The notes beneath the pieces are model-generated. The model saw only the letters and a program-made list of their open reading frames with translations, ran no database searches and was not told the origin of the DNA. A DNA stretch of 64,000 nt, taken from the NCBI GenBank assembly GCA_964441505.1, contig CAYTUV010000015.1, positions 1-64,000 of the forward strand, given 5' to 3'. A program made the translations under genes and the position numbers. This stretch comes from Fen-1258 sp964441505 (GTDB lineage Bacteria; Bacteroidota; Ignavibacteria; Ignavibacteriales; Melioribacteraceae). Below are positions 44,178 to 50,923 of this stretch, piece by piece. Numbering within the stretch: the stretch's first letter is position 1; each line of letters opens with the position of its first letter.

Positions 44178-44281
44178 GTGGTAGTGTTTTGGGGGAAGGA
44201 TAAGTGTAAGTCCAAGTATTGAAGTGTGGATACTTAACCATACCCTGAAAGGCAGCTTGTCTCTTCCTAAAACATTATCAC
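44178..44281 (+). ncRNA. Long G-U-rich hairpin RNA after the tRNA
   Basis: GTGGTAGTGTTTTGGG (44,178-44,193) pairs with CCTAAAACATTATCAC (44,266-44,281) over 16 positions, three of them G-U. Because G-U pairs are lost in the DNA complement, the fold is meaningful on this strand as RNA. A second stem AAGTAT / ATACTT lies inside. It sits between the tRNA and the ArdC-like gene and may be its leader or an independent RNA. Confidence 0.6.
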
Positions 44282-44302
44282 TAACAACCAATGAGGTATG
44301 AA

Positions 44303-45088
44303 ATGAACTCTAAAGTAAAAGCAGTTTTAGACACAATCCTTGATCAATTCCAAAACGGAAATATCCCCGAACTAGTCGCACTCTCTAGCTATCCGGTTTC
44401 TATTCTCCCAATGAACAAATGGTCTTTACTTAATCAACTTCTTTGCTACATAACCGGCTTAACAGATTTCAGAGGCTATAAGCAATGGCTTGAAGTTAAA
44501 CGCTTTGTCAAAAAGGGAGAGAAGGCTACTCACATTTTAGTTCCCTGGATTAAAAAAGATGAGGAGAAAGAAGACAAATCTTTCTTAGCGGGTTTTATCA
44601 CAGCTTCAGTATTCGCAGTTGAGCAAACAGACGGCGAACAGTTAGATTATCATAAACTGGAAATTCCACCTTTCCCTCTGATAGAAAGAGCTAAAGAGTT
44701 AGGTGTAAATGTCGCAGCTATTCCGGGCAGTTATAATCATTTTGGATATTACTCCCAAACAAAAAAGGTTATTGCCTTAGCCAGTCCGGAAGAATGCGTT
44801 TTTTTTCATGAGCTTACTCACTTAGCAGATGATAAGATTACCGGAATCAAGAACGGCCAAGACCCTATCCAGGAAATAGTAGCCGAGTTGGGAGCTTTAG
44901 CACTCTGTCAGATAGCTGGAATTGATGGCAGCAAACATTTCGGAAATCACTATCGCTACATAGAAAACTATGCGAAGAAGTTAGAGCTTACACCTTATGG
45001 AGCCGTTCTCAAAGTTCTATCCCGCACCGAGAAAATTCTAAAATTCTTATTAAAGGAGGAGGAACATGAGTTGTGTAGTGTGTCGTAA
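44303..45088 (+). CDS. ArdC-like antirestriction protein (ssDNA-binding plus zinc protease-like)
   Basis: I prefer the ATG at 44,303, five bases after GAGGT; another ATG lies at 44,291. The 261-residue protein has the ArdC N-terminal domain (FQNGNIPELVALSSYPVSIL, NKWSLLNQLLCYITG, GYKQWLEVKRFVKKGEKATH). A metallopeptidase-like domain follows with ECVFFHELTHLADD (HExxH at 169-173) and EIVAELGALAL. ArdC proteins of plasmids protect incoming single-stranded DNA from restriction. Here it would protect phage DNA at entry. The Shine-Dalgarno start sets it apart from the core phage genes. Confidence 0.85.
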   Translation: MNSKVKAVLDTILDQFQNGNIPELVALSSYPVSILPMNKWSLLNQLLCYITGLTDFRGYKQWLEVKRFVKKGEKATHILVPWIKKDEEKEDKSFLAGFITASVFAVEQTDGEQLDYHKLEIPPFPLIERAKELGVNVAAIPGSYNHFGYYSQTKKVIALASPEECVFFHELTHLADDKITGIKNGQDPIQEIVAELGALALCQIAGIDGSKHFGNHYRYIENYAKKLELTPYGAVLKVLSRTEKILKFLLKEEEHELCSVS

Positions 45089-45296
45089 TGAAGGGGAAGA
45101 AGAAATAAAAAGAACTCACTTAATGTTTGATAACCTAAGAAATATTCTCAATGCTGATTTCTATTTAATAAAGGTTTCCCTTCAAGAAATTAAAGGAGAA
45201 GGAAGAGCCTTTATTGAGGATTATATTAATTGTCCGTTCTGCTTTCAAAAACTCCCCGAAATAAAACAATTCTTTTTTTCATTGGAGGAAAAATGA
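45066..45296 (+). CDS. Small protein with two CxxC pairs (76 aa)
   Basis: It overlaps the ArdC-like gene by 23 bases and has a strong Shine-Dalgarno (AAAGGAGGAGGAAC). It starts MSCVVCRNEGEEE and has NCPFCFQKLPE near the C-terminus, so one zinc ion could be bound by the two pairs. I do not recognise a family. Confidence 0.6.
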   Translation: MSCVVCRNEGEEEIKRTHLMFDNLRNILNADFYLIKVSLQEIKGEGRAFIEDYINCPFCFQKLPEIKQFFFSLEEK

Positions 45297-45472
45297 AATC
45301 ATTTAAGCAAGTTAAAATAATTGTAAAGAAGCCTCTTGATTATAAACCTATCCCGGACTTTGAAAAGAAAAGAGTATCGCAGTTAATAACTAAAGAGCTT
45401 TTAGAAATCGCTAATCGTTTTGATGGCTCATCTAAAATCAAAATAAAGATTTACGCTAGCGGAAACGCTTAG
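45293..45472 (+). CDS. Small basic protein (59 aa)
   Basis: The ATG at 45,293 is chosen because it follows TTGGAGGAAAA and overlaps the previous stop by four bases (ATGA); a longer frame starts inside the previous gene. The product is Lys-rich (VKIIVKKPLDYKPIPDFEKK) with no recognised domain. Part of the cassette between the ArdC-like and RadC-like genes. Confidence 0.6.
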   Translation: MKSFKQVKIIVKKPLDYKPIPDFEKKRVSQLITKELLEIANRFDGSSKIKIKIYASGNA

Positions 45473-45481
45473 GAGGAAAAA

Positions 45482-45940
45482 ATGGAAAAAGTCCGTTTCA
45501 AAACATTGGTCTGGAAGTTTAAGGAAACGACATTAGTTTATCCCGACCTTTCGGAAATCCCTAAAAAAAAGATTACTGCCCCTTGCGATGCTTTCGATTT
45601 ATTCAGCCCCCTGTTTAAGGAAGAACCCACCGAGCGATTTATTGTTATTCTACTAAGCACTTACAATAGAGTTGTTGGCTATGACATAGTATCAATCGGA
45701 AGTCTTAATGCTTCAGTTGTTGACCCAAGAGGAGTATTTAGAAGTGCGATTGTTGCTAATTGTGCTAATATCATTTTAGCTCATAACCACCCTAGCGGAA
45801 ATTTAGAACCAAGCAACGAAGATATTTCATTAACTAAAACTCTAGTGGAAGCCGGAAAGATTATCGGCATAACAATATTTGACCACCTCATTTTTGCCGA
45901 AGATAGATTTACTTCATTCGTGGAGAGAAGATTAATCTAA
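45482..45940 (+). CDS. RadC-like JAB-domain protein
   Basis: The 152-residue protein holds the RadC/MPN core: VVDPRGVFRSAIVANCANII, LAHNHPSGNLEPSNEDISLT (the HxH...D metal site) and IFDHLIFAEDRFTSF. The N-terminal helix-hairpin-helix of full RadC proteins is absent, as in many phage and plasmid versions. The family travels with antirestriction genes on mobile elements; its activity is unproven. It has a GGAGG ribosome site and ends at a strong terminator. Confidence 0.88.
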   Translation: MEKVRFKTLVWKFKETTLVYPDLSEIPKKKITAPCDAFDLFSPLFKEEPTERFIVILLSTYNRVVGYDIVSIGSLNASVVDPRGVFRSAIVANCANIILAHNHPSGNLEPSNEDISLTKTLVEAGKIIGITIFDHLIFAEDRFTSFVERRLI

Positions 45941-45946
45941 TCTCCC

Positions 45947-45972
45947 AACCGCTTTTAACAAAGCGGTTTTTT
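45947..45972 (+). terminator. Rho-independent terminator after the RadC-like gene
   Basis: ACCGCTTT, loop TAAC, AAAGCGGT and six T residues, seven bases after the stop codon. Confidence 0.92.
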
Positions 45973-46014
45973 ATTACTTGTGGATAAATGATTTAGCCCA
46001 ATGTTTATAGGGTA

Positions 46015-46042
46015 TTGACAATTCTAATAGGTATGCTAAAAT
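46015..46042 (+). promoter_or_regulatory. Sigma-70-type promoter with extended -10
   Basis: TTGACA (46,015-46,020), 16-bp spacer, TGC then TAAAAT (46,037-46,042). It drives the structured leader and the small-gene/ERF operon. Confidence 0.82.
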
Positions 46043-46055
46043 GATATTAATAACA

Positions 46056-46128
46056 TTACTGATAGAGGCGGACGGAATTAAGCCCATGCGAAAGCAAAAG
46101 CGATAAACTCTAGCCCCTCTATCGGTAA
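46056..46128 (+). ncRNA. Structured 5' leader RNA
   Basis: A 13-bp closing stem: TTACTGATAGAGG (46,056-46,068) with CCTCTATCGGTAA (46,116-46,128), one G-U. The 47-base interior holds GCGGACGGAATTA and a small hairpin TGC-GAAA-GCA. The transcript would begin about 7 bases before the stem. The next start codon is 25 bases after it. It looks like a compact riboswitch or regulator; I could not place it in a known class. Confidence 0.65.
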
Positions 46129-46152
46129 TCTCTAATAAATAATCACGCTAAT

Positions 46153-46278
46153 ATGAAAATCTATTCAAACAATTTTTGGAGAAAGAACAATAAAAAAGAA
46201 TTCTCAACAAAAAGTTTGGTTTTCGGAGTAGGGGCATTATGGTTAGTAATATTTATTTGGATAGCTGTAATCTTATGA
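46153..46278 (+). CDS. Small membrane protein (41 aa)
   Basis: The N-terminal half is basic (FWRKNNKKEFSTK) and is followed by one membrane helix (LVFGVGALWLVIFIWIAVIL). Start context CTAATATG as in other phage genes; its stop overlaps the next start (TTATGA). No family is recognised. Confidence 0.6.
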   Translation: MKIYSNNFWRKNNKKEFSTKSLVFGVGALWLVIFIWIAVIL

Positions 46279-46412
46279 AGACATCAGAAAAAATATTTTA
46301 TGATTGGTTACTATCCGATGACGAACAAAGAAAAGTTAATAACCCATTTAGTAAGATGATGACGAATATTGCTGACAGTTGGCCGAAAGTAAAGCTACCT
46401 AAATTAAATTAA
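46275..46412 (+). CDS. Small hypothetical protein (45 aa)
   Basis: Overlaps the preceding gene by four bases and ends one base before the next ATG, so it fits the operon exactly. The product (IFYDWLLSDDEQRKVNNPF) is acidic then basic. Function unknown. Confidence 0.55.
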   Translation: MKTSEKIFYDWLLSDDEQRKVNNPFSKMMTNIADSWPKVKLPKLN

Positions 46413-46413
46413 T

Positions 46414-46638
46414 ATGGAAAAACCAACCCTATCTCAAATATCAAATTTTGTTCTCATGCTAAAAAATACTCCCGAACATTTTGGAATATATAATCTTGAT
46501 AAAGCCTTTTCTACCCTAGAAGAAAAAATGTCGTTGAAGCAGTATAAATATTTATTACATCTAATCTTTAGTAAAAAGTATTTCAAAGCCAAGCAGATTT
46601 TAGACCAGATTGGATTAGAACATAAACAAGCTAATTAA
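46414..46638 (+). CDS. Small helical hypothetical protein (74 aa)
   Basis: Mostly helical (LDKAFSTLEEKMSLKQYKYL). It lies directly upstream of the ERF gene with 13 bases between them. No domain recognised. Confidence 0.6.
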   Translation: MEKPTLSQISNFVLMLKNTPEHFGIYNLDKAFSTLEEKMSLKQYKYLLHLIFSKKYFKAKQILDQIGLEHKQAN

Positions 46639-46651
46639 TTAACTAAACAAT

Positions 46652-47206
46652 ATGAACAAGTTATTAGAATTTCAAAAGAAAGTTGGGGCAATCACAAAAG
46701 ACAGCACAAATCCTTTTTATAAATCAAATTACTTTGACATCAATAAATTGATTGAGGTAATTAAGCCGATACTTAATGAAGTTGGCTTAGTCCTATTACA
46801 ACCACTTGAAAATCTAAACGGAAAACCGGCCTTAAGGACTATTGTTTGTGACCCAGAAGCTAAGGATATGGCTCTAGCTTATATAATGGACTCAACAATT
46901 CCTTTACCTGAAAACCCCGACCCTCAAAAAATAGGAAGTATTATAACCTATTACCGCAGATACGCTATTCAATCTTTGTTATTCTTACAGGCAGAAGATG
47001 ATGACGGAAATATGGCAACACAAAATAAGGAAGTAAAGAAAGAAGCGGCTAAACCTTTATCAGATTATCAAAAAATCTGTCTAGCTCTTAAAAAGAATAA
47101 TCCTGAATTAAAGTCGTTAGATGATTATAAAAACGCCTGCTATGATATTACTGGTTTTCCGTTATTAAAAGGTCACTATCAAGATATAATTAATTCATTA
47201 AAATAA
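46652..47206 (+). CDS. ERF-family single-strand annealing protein
   Basis: The 184-residue protein matches ERF recombinases: NPFYKSNYFDINKLIEVIKP, LNEVGLVLLQP, then the hallmark GSIITYYRRYAIQSLLFL near residue 102 and an acidic DDDGN. The C-terminal 55 residues are a short helical DNA-binding-like tail. ERF proteins anneal complementary single strands during phage recombination and genome circularisation. A matching exonuclease is not evident next to it. Confidence 0.87.
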   Translation: MNKLLEFQKKVGAITKDSTNPFYKSNYFDINKLIEVIKPILNEVGLVLLQPLENLNGKPALRTIVCDPEAKDMALAYIMDSTIPLPENPDPQKIGSIITYYRRYAIQSLLFLQAEDDDGNMATQNKEVKKEAAKPLSDYQKICLALKKNNPELKSLDDYKNACYDITGFPLLKGHYQDIINSLK

Positions 47207-47210
47207 ATTT

Positions 47211-47711
47211 ATGTTAACAAAAAACATTATTCAGACCGTCGCCAATGTAATTAAAATTACAAGTCTTAAAAAAGGCGATGTTGTAAAGATGTTGGATAAA
47301 ACTTATTCTTCTATAGAAACTAAATATGCGGTAATTATTGATTTATTAAACGACGGAGAAAATACTTTTATTCAGCTTTTACAATACAATGTTAGTTACA
47401 GTGAGATTAAGGCGGAAATTAAAACCTATAAAGGAAGTGATGATTTATCGTTATTCCCAACGACTAAGGACGAGGTTGAAGAATATTTTTCAAGAGCCGT
47501 TGAATCTGTTGATGATAAAATAGAAGAAAAAAAAGTTGAACTTCAAAAACTAATTGAAGCTAATCAAAAAGCTAAACAATTTATTTCTGGAGAATTATCA
47601 AAAACCTTAACCGAGGTAGAGTATAAAGAGCAGACACAAGACCAGTATAATCAGATTAAAGTTGATAAAGAAAATAAGGTAAAAGAATTAATGGGAAGTG
47701 AAGAATTTTAA
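47211..47711 (+). CDS. Hypothetical coiled-coil protein (166 aa)
   Basis: Residues 1-80 form a mixed domain (GDVVKMLDKTYSSIETKYAV); residues 95-155 are a highly charged helix with coiled-coil character (DDKIEEKKVELQKLIEANQK). It follows the ERF gene by four bases and may be its partner. Function unknown. Confidence 0.65.
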   Translation: MLTKNIIQTVANVIKITSLKKGDVVKMLDKTYSSIETKYAVIIDLLNDGENTFIQLLQYNVSYSEIKAEIKTYKGSDDLSLFPTTKDEVEEYFSRAVESVDDKIEEKKVELQKLIEANQKAKQFISGELSKTLTEVEYKEQTQDQYNQIKVDKENKVKELMGSEEF

Positions 47712-47729
47712 TTAATTAACAATAATATT

Positions 47730-47996
47730 ATGGAAAACAAAAAAGAATTTGTTGACGGATTATTCGTCAAGAACCCACGAGAAAACGCCCCGGAGTTTGT
47801 TAAGGGAAGTTTATCAATTCTAGTTGATAAGTTTATCCCTTATCTAAAATCAAAAGCTAACGCTAAAGGTTATGTCAACATTGATTTATTAGTTAGCCAA
47901 GACGGAAATCTTTATGCGAAGTTAAACGATTGGAAACCACAAGGAGAGATGAAAGAAAGCGAGTCAATTGATATTCCAGAAGAGCCAGGGGAATAA
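47730..47996 (+). CDS. Hypothetical acidic protein, possibly ssDNA-associated (88 aa)
   Basis: The product (FVKGSLSILVDKFIPYLKSK, VNIDLLVSQDGNLYAKLNDW) resembles small conserved phage proteins that sit beside recombination genes and end in an acidic tail, as single-strand binding proteins do. That reading is weak. It ends just before a terminator-like hairpin. Confidence 0.6.
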   Translation: MENKKEFVDGLFVKNPRENAPEFVKGSLSILVDKFIPYLKSKANAKGYVNIDLLVSQDGNLYAKLNDWKPQGEMKESESIDIPEEPGE

Positions 47997-48012
47997 GGTA
48001 GTTTAATCTTAG

Positions 48013-48040
48013 ATGGGCTGTATCAGAATCCCAGCCCATT
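48013..48040 (+). terminator. Hairpin after the ERF operon
   Basis: ATGGGCTG (48,013-48,020) pairs perfectly with CAGCCCAT (48,032-48,039), followed by TTTAT. A terminator or attenuator 17 bases after a stop codon. Confidence 0.65.
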
Positions 48041-48065
48041 TATAGAGTAAATTATTTATAACATT

Positions 48066-48368
48066 ATGCCAAAAAATCTAACCGAGATGACACCGAGCCA
48101 ACTAGCTCAACACCGCTTAGAAATATCTGATTATTATTCTAAAGCCGGAGAGAGGAAAGTTCAGCTTATGAGATTAAGAGCCTTGTATTATGAAACCTAT
48201 CGGGAAGAAGTAAAGTCAGACGCAGCTCTTGAAAGGAAATGGGAGACTACTAATGACGGATTAGAATTAATGGAGATAAGAGAAAAAATGCGGAGCCTTG
48301 AGCATAAATTATCAGCGATCCGCACAATGTTAGAAGTCAGAAATAATGAAGCTAGAAATCAATATTAA
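48066..48368 (+). CDS. Helical phage protein (100 aa)
   Basis: An all-helical charged protein (MTPSQLAQHRLEISDYYSKA, LEHKLSAIRTMLEVRNNEA) resembling small coiled-coil proteins common in phage replication regions. No activity can be assigned. Confidence 0.65.
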   Translation: MPKNLTEMTPSQLAQHRLEISDYYSKAGERKVQLMRLRALYYETYREEVKSDAALERKWETTNDGLELMEIREKMRSLEHKLSAIRTMLEVRNNEARNQY

Positions 48369-48379
48369 TTTATAAACCT

Positions 48380-48532
48380 ATGATTACTAAGAACGCCCGC
48401 AAGCAATTCAACAAAATGCGACCCGAAACCAAAGACGAATTAAGGATCCGAGTAAAAGTATTCGCTGCTTCCGAAACTCATCTTATAACTAATTTTTCTA
48501 GGCACAACATTATGTGTCTTAAGAGTATTTAA
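48380..48532 (+). CDS. Small basic hypothetical protein (50 aa)
   Basis: ATG at 48,380 with an AT-rich start context, 11 bases after the previous stop. The product (KNARKQFNKMRPETKDELRI) is basic. Its codon use resembles a coding frame but is not distinctive. Confidence 0.45.
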   Translation: MITKNARKQFNKMRPETKDELRIRVKVFAASETHLITNFSRHNIMCLKSI

Positions 48533-48536
48533 TTAT

Positions 48537-48659
48537 ATGATAGGAGAAATTGTCAAAATGTCAGATAAAGAATTATATGAAGAAATGAAAGATTCAAAAA
48601 GTTATGATAGTAGATATTTTTCTTTACAAAGTGAATTAGAGGATAGAGAGAATAATTAA
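48537..48659 (+). CDS. Small acidic hypothetical protein (40 aa)
   Basis: Starts four bases after the preceding stop. The product (MSDKELYEEMKDSKSYDSRY) is acidic and helical. Function unknown. Confidence 0.45.
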   Translation: MIGEIVKMSDKELYEEMKDSKSYDSRYFSLQSELEDRENN

Positions 48660-48670
48660 TAAACTTTAAT

Positions 48671-48883
48671 ATGCCTAATAAAAACACTCTAAAAAATAAA
48701 CACTATTTAGAAAAGAATGATATCAAGCCAATCAAGTTTGATATTCCGAGAGAAACTAAAAATCTATTCTTTGAAGCAACAAGAAATCAAGACACCACTC
48801 CGTCAGAAGTTTTGAGAAAATTTATCTTTAAGTATAATTCTACTTATGTCAACAAAAGAGAAAAGACCAACGCAGGCAAGTAA
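48671..48883 (+). CDS. Possible ribbon-helix-helix DNA-binding protein (70 aa)
   Basis: KPIKFDIPRETKNLFFEATR followed by TTPSEVLRKFIFKY fits the strand-helix-helix pattern of small RHH proteins. The 3' end overlaps the next gene by 38 bases. It may regulate this small-gene operon. Confidence 0.5.
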   Translation: MPNKNTLKNKHYLEKNDIKPIKFDIPRETKNLFFEATRNQDTTPSEVLRKFIFKYNSTYVNKREKTNAGK

Positions 48884-49208
48884 GCTTTACGACCTTCTCT
48901 TAGACGGAAATCCCCATAGCACCTCAGAAATTCTTGATAAAGTTTATGGATTAGATTTTAAAGGTTACGCCAATATTCATGGGAGAGTTACAGACCTTAG
49001 AAAGAAATACGGGGTTAGAATAATAAATTTCAAAGACGATAAGATTAAGTCGCTTACTTATTATCAGTTATTACCGCCGGAAACTAAATTAGATGATTGC
49101 CCTAAATTTGGAAAGTGGTTTGATAAAGATAAAATGAATTCGCTTATTCCTCTAACAGAAATGCCAGAATACGAAATGTATAATTCAGGGCAAGGGAAAT
49201 TAATTTAA
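48846..49208 (+). CDS. Winged-helix domain protein (120 aa)
   Basis: RPTQASKLYDLLLDGNPHST, SEILDKVYG and HGRVTDLRKKYGVRI form a helix-turn-helix of the kind used in small phage regulators. The C-terminal half has no recognised domain. It overlaps the RHH-like gene, so both may be made in fixed proportion. Confidence 0.6.
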   Translation: MSTKEKRPTQASKLYDLLLDGNPHSTSEILDKVYGLDFKGYANIHGRVTDLRKKYGVRIINFKDDKIKSLTYYQLLPPETKLDDCPKFGKWFDKDKMNSLIPLTEMPEYEMYNSGQGKLI

Positions 49209-49212
49209 TTAT

Positions 49213-49386
49213 ATGAGTTGGGAATTATTTGAAAAGCCAAAAAAACAAATTAAAAAACCAATAAGAATAGAATTTATACACCAGGTTGAAGCTATTAAGG
49301 CATTAATAAGAGCTGGTTGGACTAAAAGAATGCTTATAAATTTCTTATCAGAAGAATTACATAAAGAAATAGATAACCATTTTTAA
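49213..49386 (+). CDS. Small basic hypothetical protein (57 aa)
   Basis: ATG at 49,213, four bases after the previous stop. The product is basic then helical (VEAIKALIRAGWTKRMLINF). No family recognised. Confidence 0.5.
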   Translation: MSWELFEKPKKQIKKPIRIEFIHQVEAIKALIRAGWTKRMLINFLSEELHKEIDNHF

Positions 49387-49391
49387 TAAAT

Positions 49392-49413
49392 ACTAATGTA
49401 GCTATCACGATAG
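49392..49413 (+). terminator. Hairpin with short U-run
   Basis: AGCTAT, loop CACG, ATAGCT then TTTT, between two small genes; likely a terminator or attenuator. Confidence 0.55.
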
Positions 49414-49429
49414 CTTTTCAATAAAACAT

Positions 49430-49705
49430 ATGGACACTCCAAAAATTATAACCGAAATGACAGAAAATGAAAAAAGAGTTTTAGGACAAATGGATTGGGA
49501 AAGAGGGACATATTATAGAGATTTAGAAGAAGAAACTGGTTTGAAAAAATCTGAATTGAAAAAAATAATAAAAAAACTTAAAGACTTAAAACTTATTTTC
49601 GTTGGGAGTTTAGTGGGTGAAGAAGGTGGTTATTATGGAAGGGGTTGGACTCTATCAGGTTTTGGTTCTAGCATGAAAAATAATTTAGAAGAAAAGTATT
49701 TATAA
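49430..49705 (+). CDS. Small winged-helix protein, MarR-like (91 aa)
   Basis: ENEKRVLGQMDWERGTYYRD, LEEETGLKKSELKKIIKKLK and LKLIFVGSLVGEEGGYYGRG give the three helices and wing of a winged-helix domain. It has no effector domain. Probably a phage regulator. Confidence 0.62.
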   Translation: MDTPKIITEMTENEKRVLGQMDWERGTYYRDLEEETGLKKSELKKIIKKLKDLKLIFVGSLVGEEGGYYGRGWTLSGFGSSMKNNLEEKYL

Positions 49706-49742
49706 TTTCTCACCTGCCATAAATTTTAGCAACCACCCTAAC

Positions 49743-49798
49743 AAGTCAAGAGTAGTATATACTCCGTATACACTCCGTATATCTCCACTCTATGACTT
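49743..49798. repeat. Tandem 11-bp repeats inside an inverted repeat
   Basis: ACTCCGTATAC is followed at once by ACTCCGTATAT (49,761-49,782). They lie between AAGTCAAGAGT and ACTCTATGACTT, which are complementary. It could be an operator, an origin-like iteron pair or an RNA stem. Confidence 0.5.
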
Positions 49799-49865
49799 AG
49801 TCAGGGAACCCGCTTGCTTTCTTTCAGGCATAGATGAGAAATAACTCATCACAAATATTAAAAGT

Positions 49866-50054
49866 ATGGTAATCAAAAATTGTGAGTGCGGGTCAAATTT
49901 ATTTTATCTAAAGAAAGCTTTCACTTGTGACGCGATTGTAAATGAAGAGGGCAATTTAATTTGTGTGAAATCAGACATATGGATAGAAGAATTGAGTTGC
50001 GCTAAGTGTGGCCGACAGTATGAGGAAGAAGATTTTAATAAAATAATTAATTAA
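49866..50054 (+). CDS. Small zinc-ribbon protein (62 aa)
   Basis: NCECGSNLFYLKKAFTCD near the N-terminus and LSCAKCGRQYEEED near the C-terminus supply two Cys pairs for one zinc ion. It lies four bases before the methyltransferase gene. Function unknown. Confidence 0.6.
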   Translation: MVIKNCECGSNLFYLKKAFTCDAIVNEEGNLICVKSDIWIEELSCAKCGRQYEEEDFNKIIN

Positions 50055-50058
50055 AAAT

Positions 50059-50661
50059 ATGGAGGGACAAAAAGATTGGATTGGAGACAAAAATAGTGTC
50101 TTCAAAACTTTAGGAGCTAGTAATCATACAGACAAAGAAAGAGAAGTCAATGATTATTATGCGACCGAACCGAGAGCGTTAGAGTTATTATTAGAGCAAG
50201 AACAATTTACTAATGTTTGGGAGTGTGCTTGTGGAGCTGGACATTTAGCTAAGGTGTTAGAGGAAAAAGGTATTTTAGGAAAAGCGTCAGACCTTATTTA
50301 CAGAGGTTATGGAGAGTCTGAGAGTAATGATTTTTTACAAAATTTAATTCCTTGGCGAGGTGATATTATTACTAATCCACCTTATAAGTATGCGGAAGAA
50401 TTTGTTAGAATGTCATTAATGAATGTATTTGAGGGAAATAAAGTTGCTATGTTTATGGGTATTCAGTTCTTAGAGGGAAAGAAAAGAAAGAAGTTATTTA
50501 AGGAGTTTCCACCGAAGACGGTATATGTTTCAAGTTCACGATTGAATTGTGCTATGAATGGAGATTTCGGAAAGTATAAGTTTAATTCAGCGAGAGCGTA
50601 TTGCTGGTATGTTTGGGAGAAAGGGTTTAAGGGCGACCCGATTATTAAGTGGATTAATTAG
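50059..50661 (+). CDS. DNA N6-adenine methyltransferase-like protein
   Basis: The 200-residue protein has ECACGAGHLAKVLEEKG (SAM-binding motif I), TNPPYKYAEEFV (the catalytic NPPY) near residue 114, and an early VNDYYATEPRALELLL segment typical of phage Dam-like enzymes. It probably methylates adenines in phage DNA and so protects it from host restriction. No cognate endonuclease is adjacent, so it is probably an orphan methylase. Confidence 0.8.
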   Translation: MEGQKDWIGDKNSVFKTLGASNHTDKEREVNDYYATEPRALELLLEQEQFTNVWECACGAGHLAKVLEEKGILGKASDLIYRGYGESESNDFLQNLIPWRGDIITNPPYKYAEEFVRMSLMNVFEGNKVAMFMGIQFLEGKKRKKLFKEFPPKTVYVSSSRLNCAMNGDFGKYKFNSARAYCWYVWEKGFKGDPIIKWIN

Positions 50662-50680
50662 ATAGATTGAATAGCAGAGA

Positions 50681-50703
50681 ACGGGCGAAAGCCTGTTTTT
50701 TGT
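50681..50703 (+). terminator. Rho-independent terminator after the methyltransferase gene
   Basis: ACGGGC, loop GAAA, GCCTGT (one G-U) and a run of T residues, 20 bases after the stop. It separates the early genes from the operon at 50.9 kb. Confidence 0.85.
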
Positions 50704-50812
50704 TATTAACCCGATGCCGATCCCTAGACTTCAATGCTATCGTTTTCTTCCCCTCCGCACGAAACGGAGAGTCAGACCTCAAGCCTTTAAGTCTTACGCC
50801 TTAATATATGAG

Positions 50813-50917
50813 CCTGTAAATCCGTCTATAAAGCGCAATAAATCAACAAGTTAGCTTTCAATTCCTGTAAATTTTAGCTAAGTTTTATTTATAGGTTTTT
50901 ACAGCCATTTTTACAGG
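50813..50917 (+). promoter_or_regulatory. Cluster of CCTGTAAA sites upstream of the ATPase operon
   Basis: CCTGTAAA occurs directly at 50,813 and 50,864, and inverted as TTTACAG at 50,898 and TTTACAGG at 50,910. The last copy ends seven bases before the TTG start. It looks like an operator array controlling the following four genes. Confidence 0.5.
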
Positions 50918-50923
50918 TTTTTA

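Noticed and set aside
46056..46128. Glutamine (glnA/downstream-peptide) riboswitch because of GGACGGAA
   Set aside because: The surrounding helices of that class (CGTTCA... and its partner) are not present; only a short word is shared.
50704..50812. tRNA in the spacer after the methyltransferase gene
   Set aside because: A CTCCG/CGGAG hairpin looks like a T-arm, but no anticodon arm or acceptor stem can be built around it.
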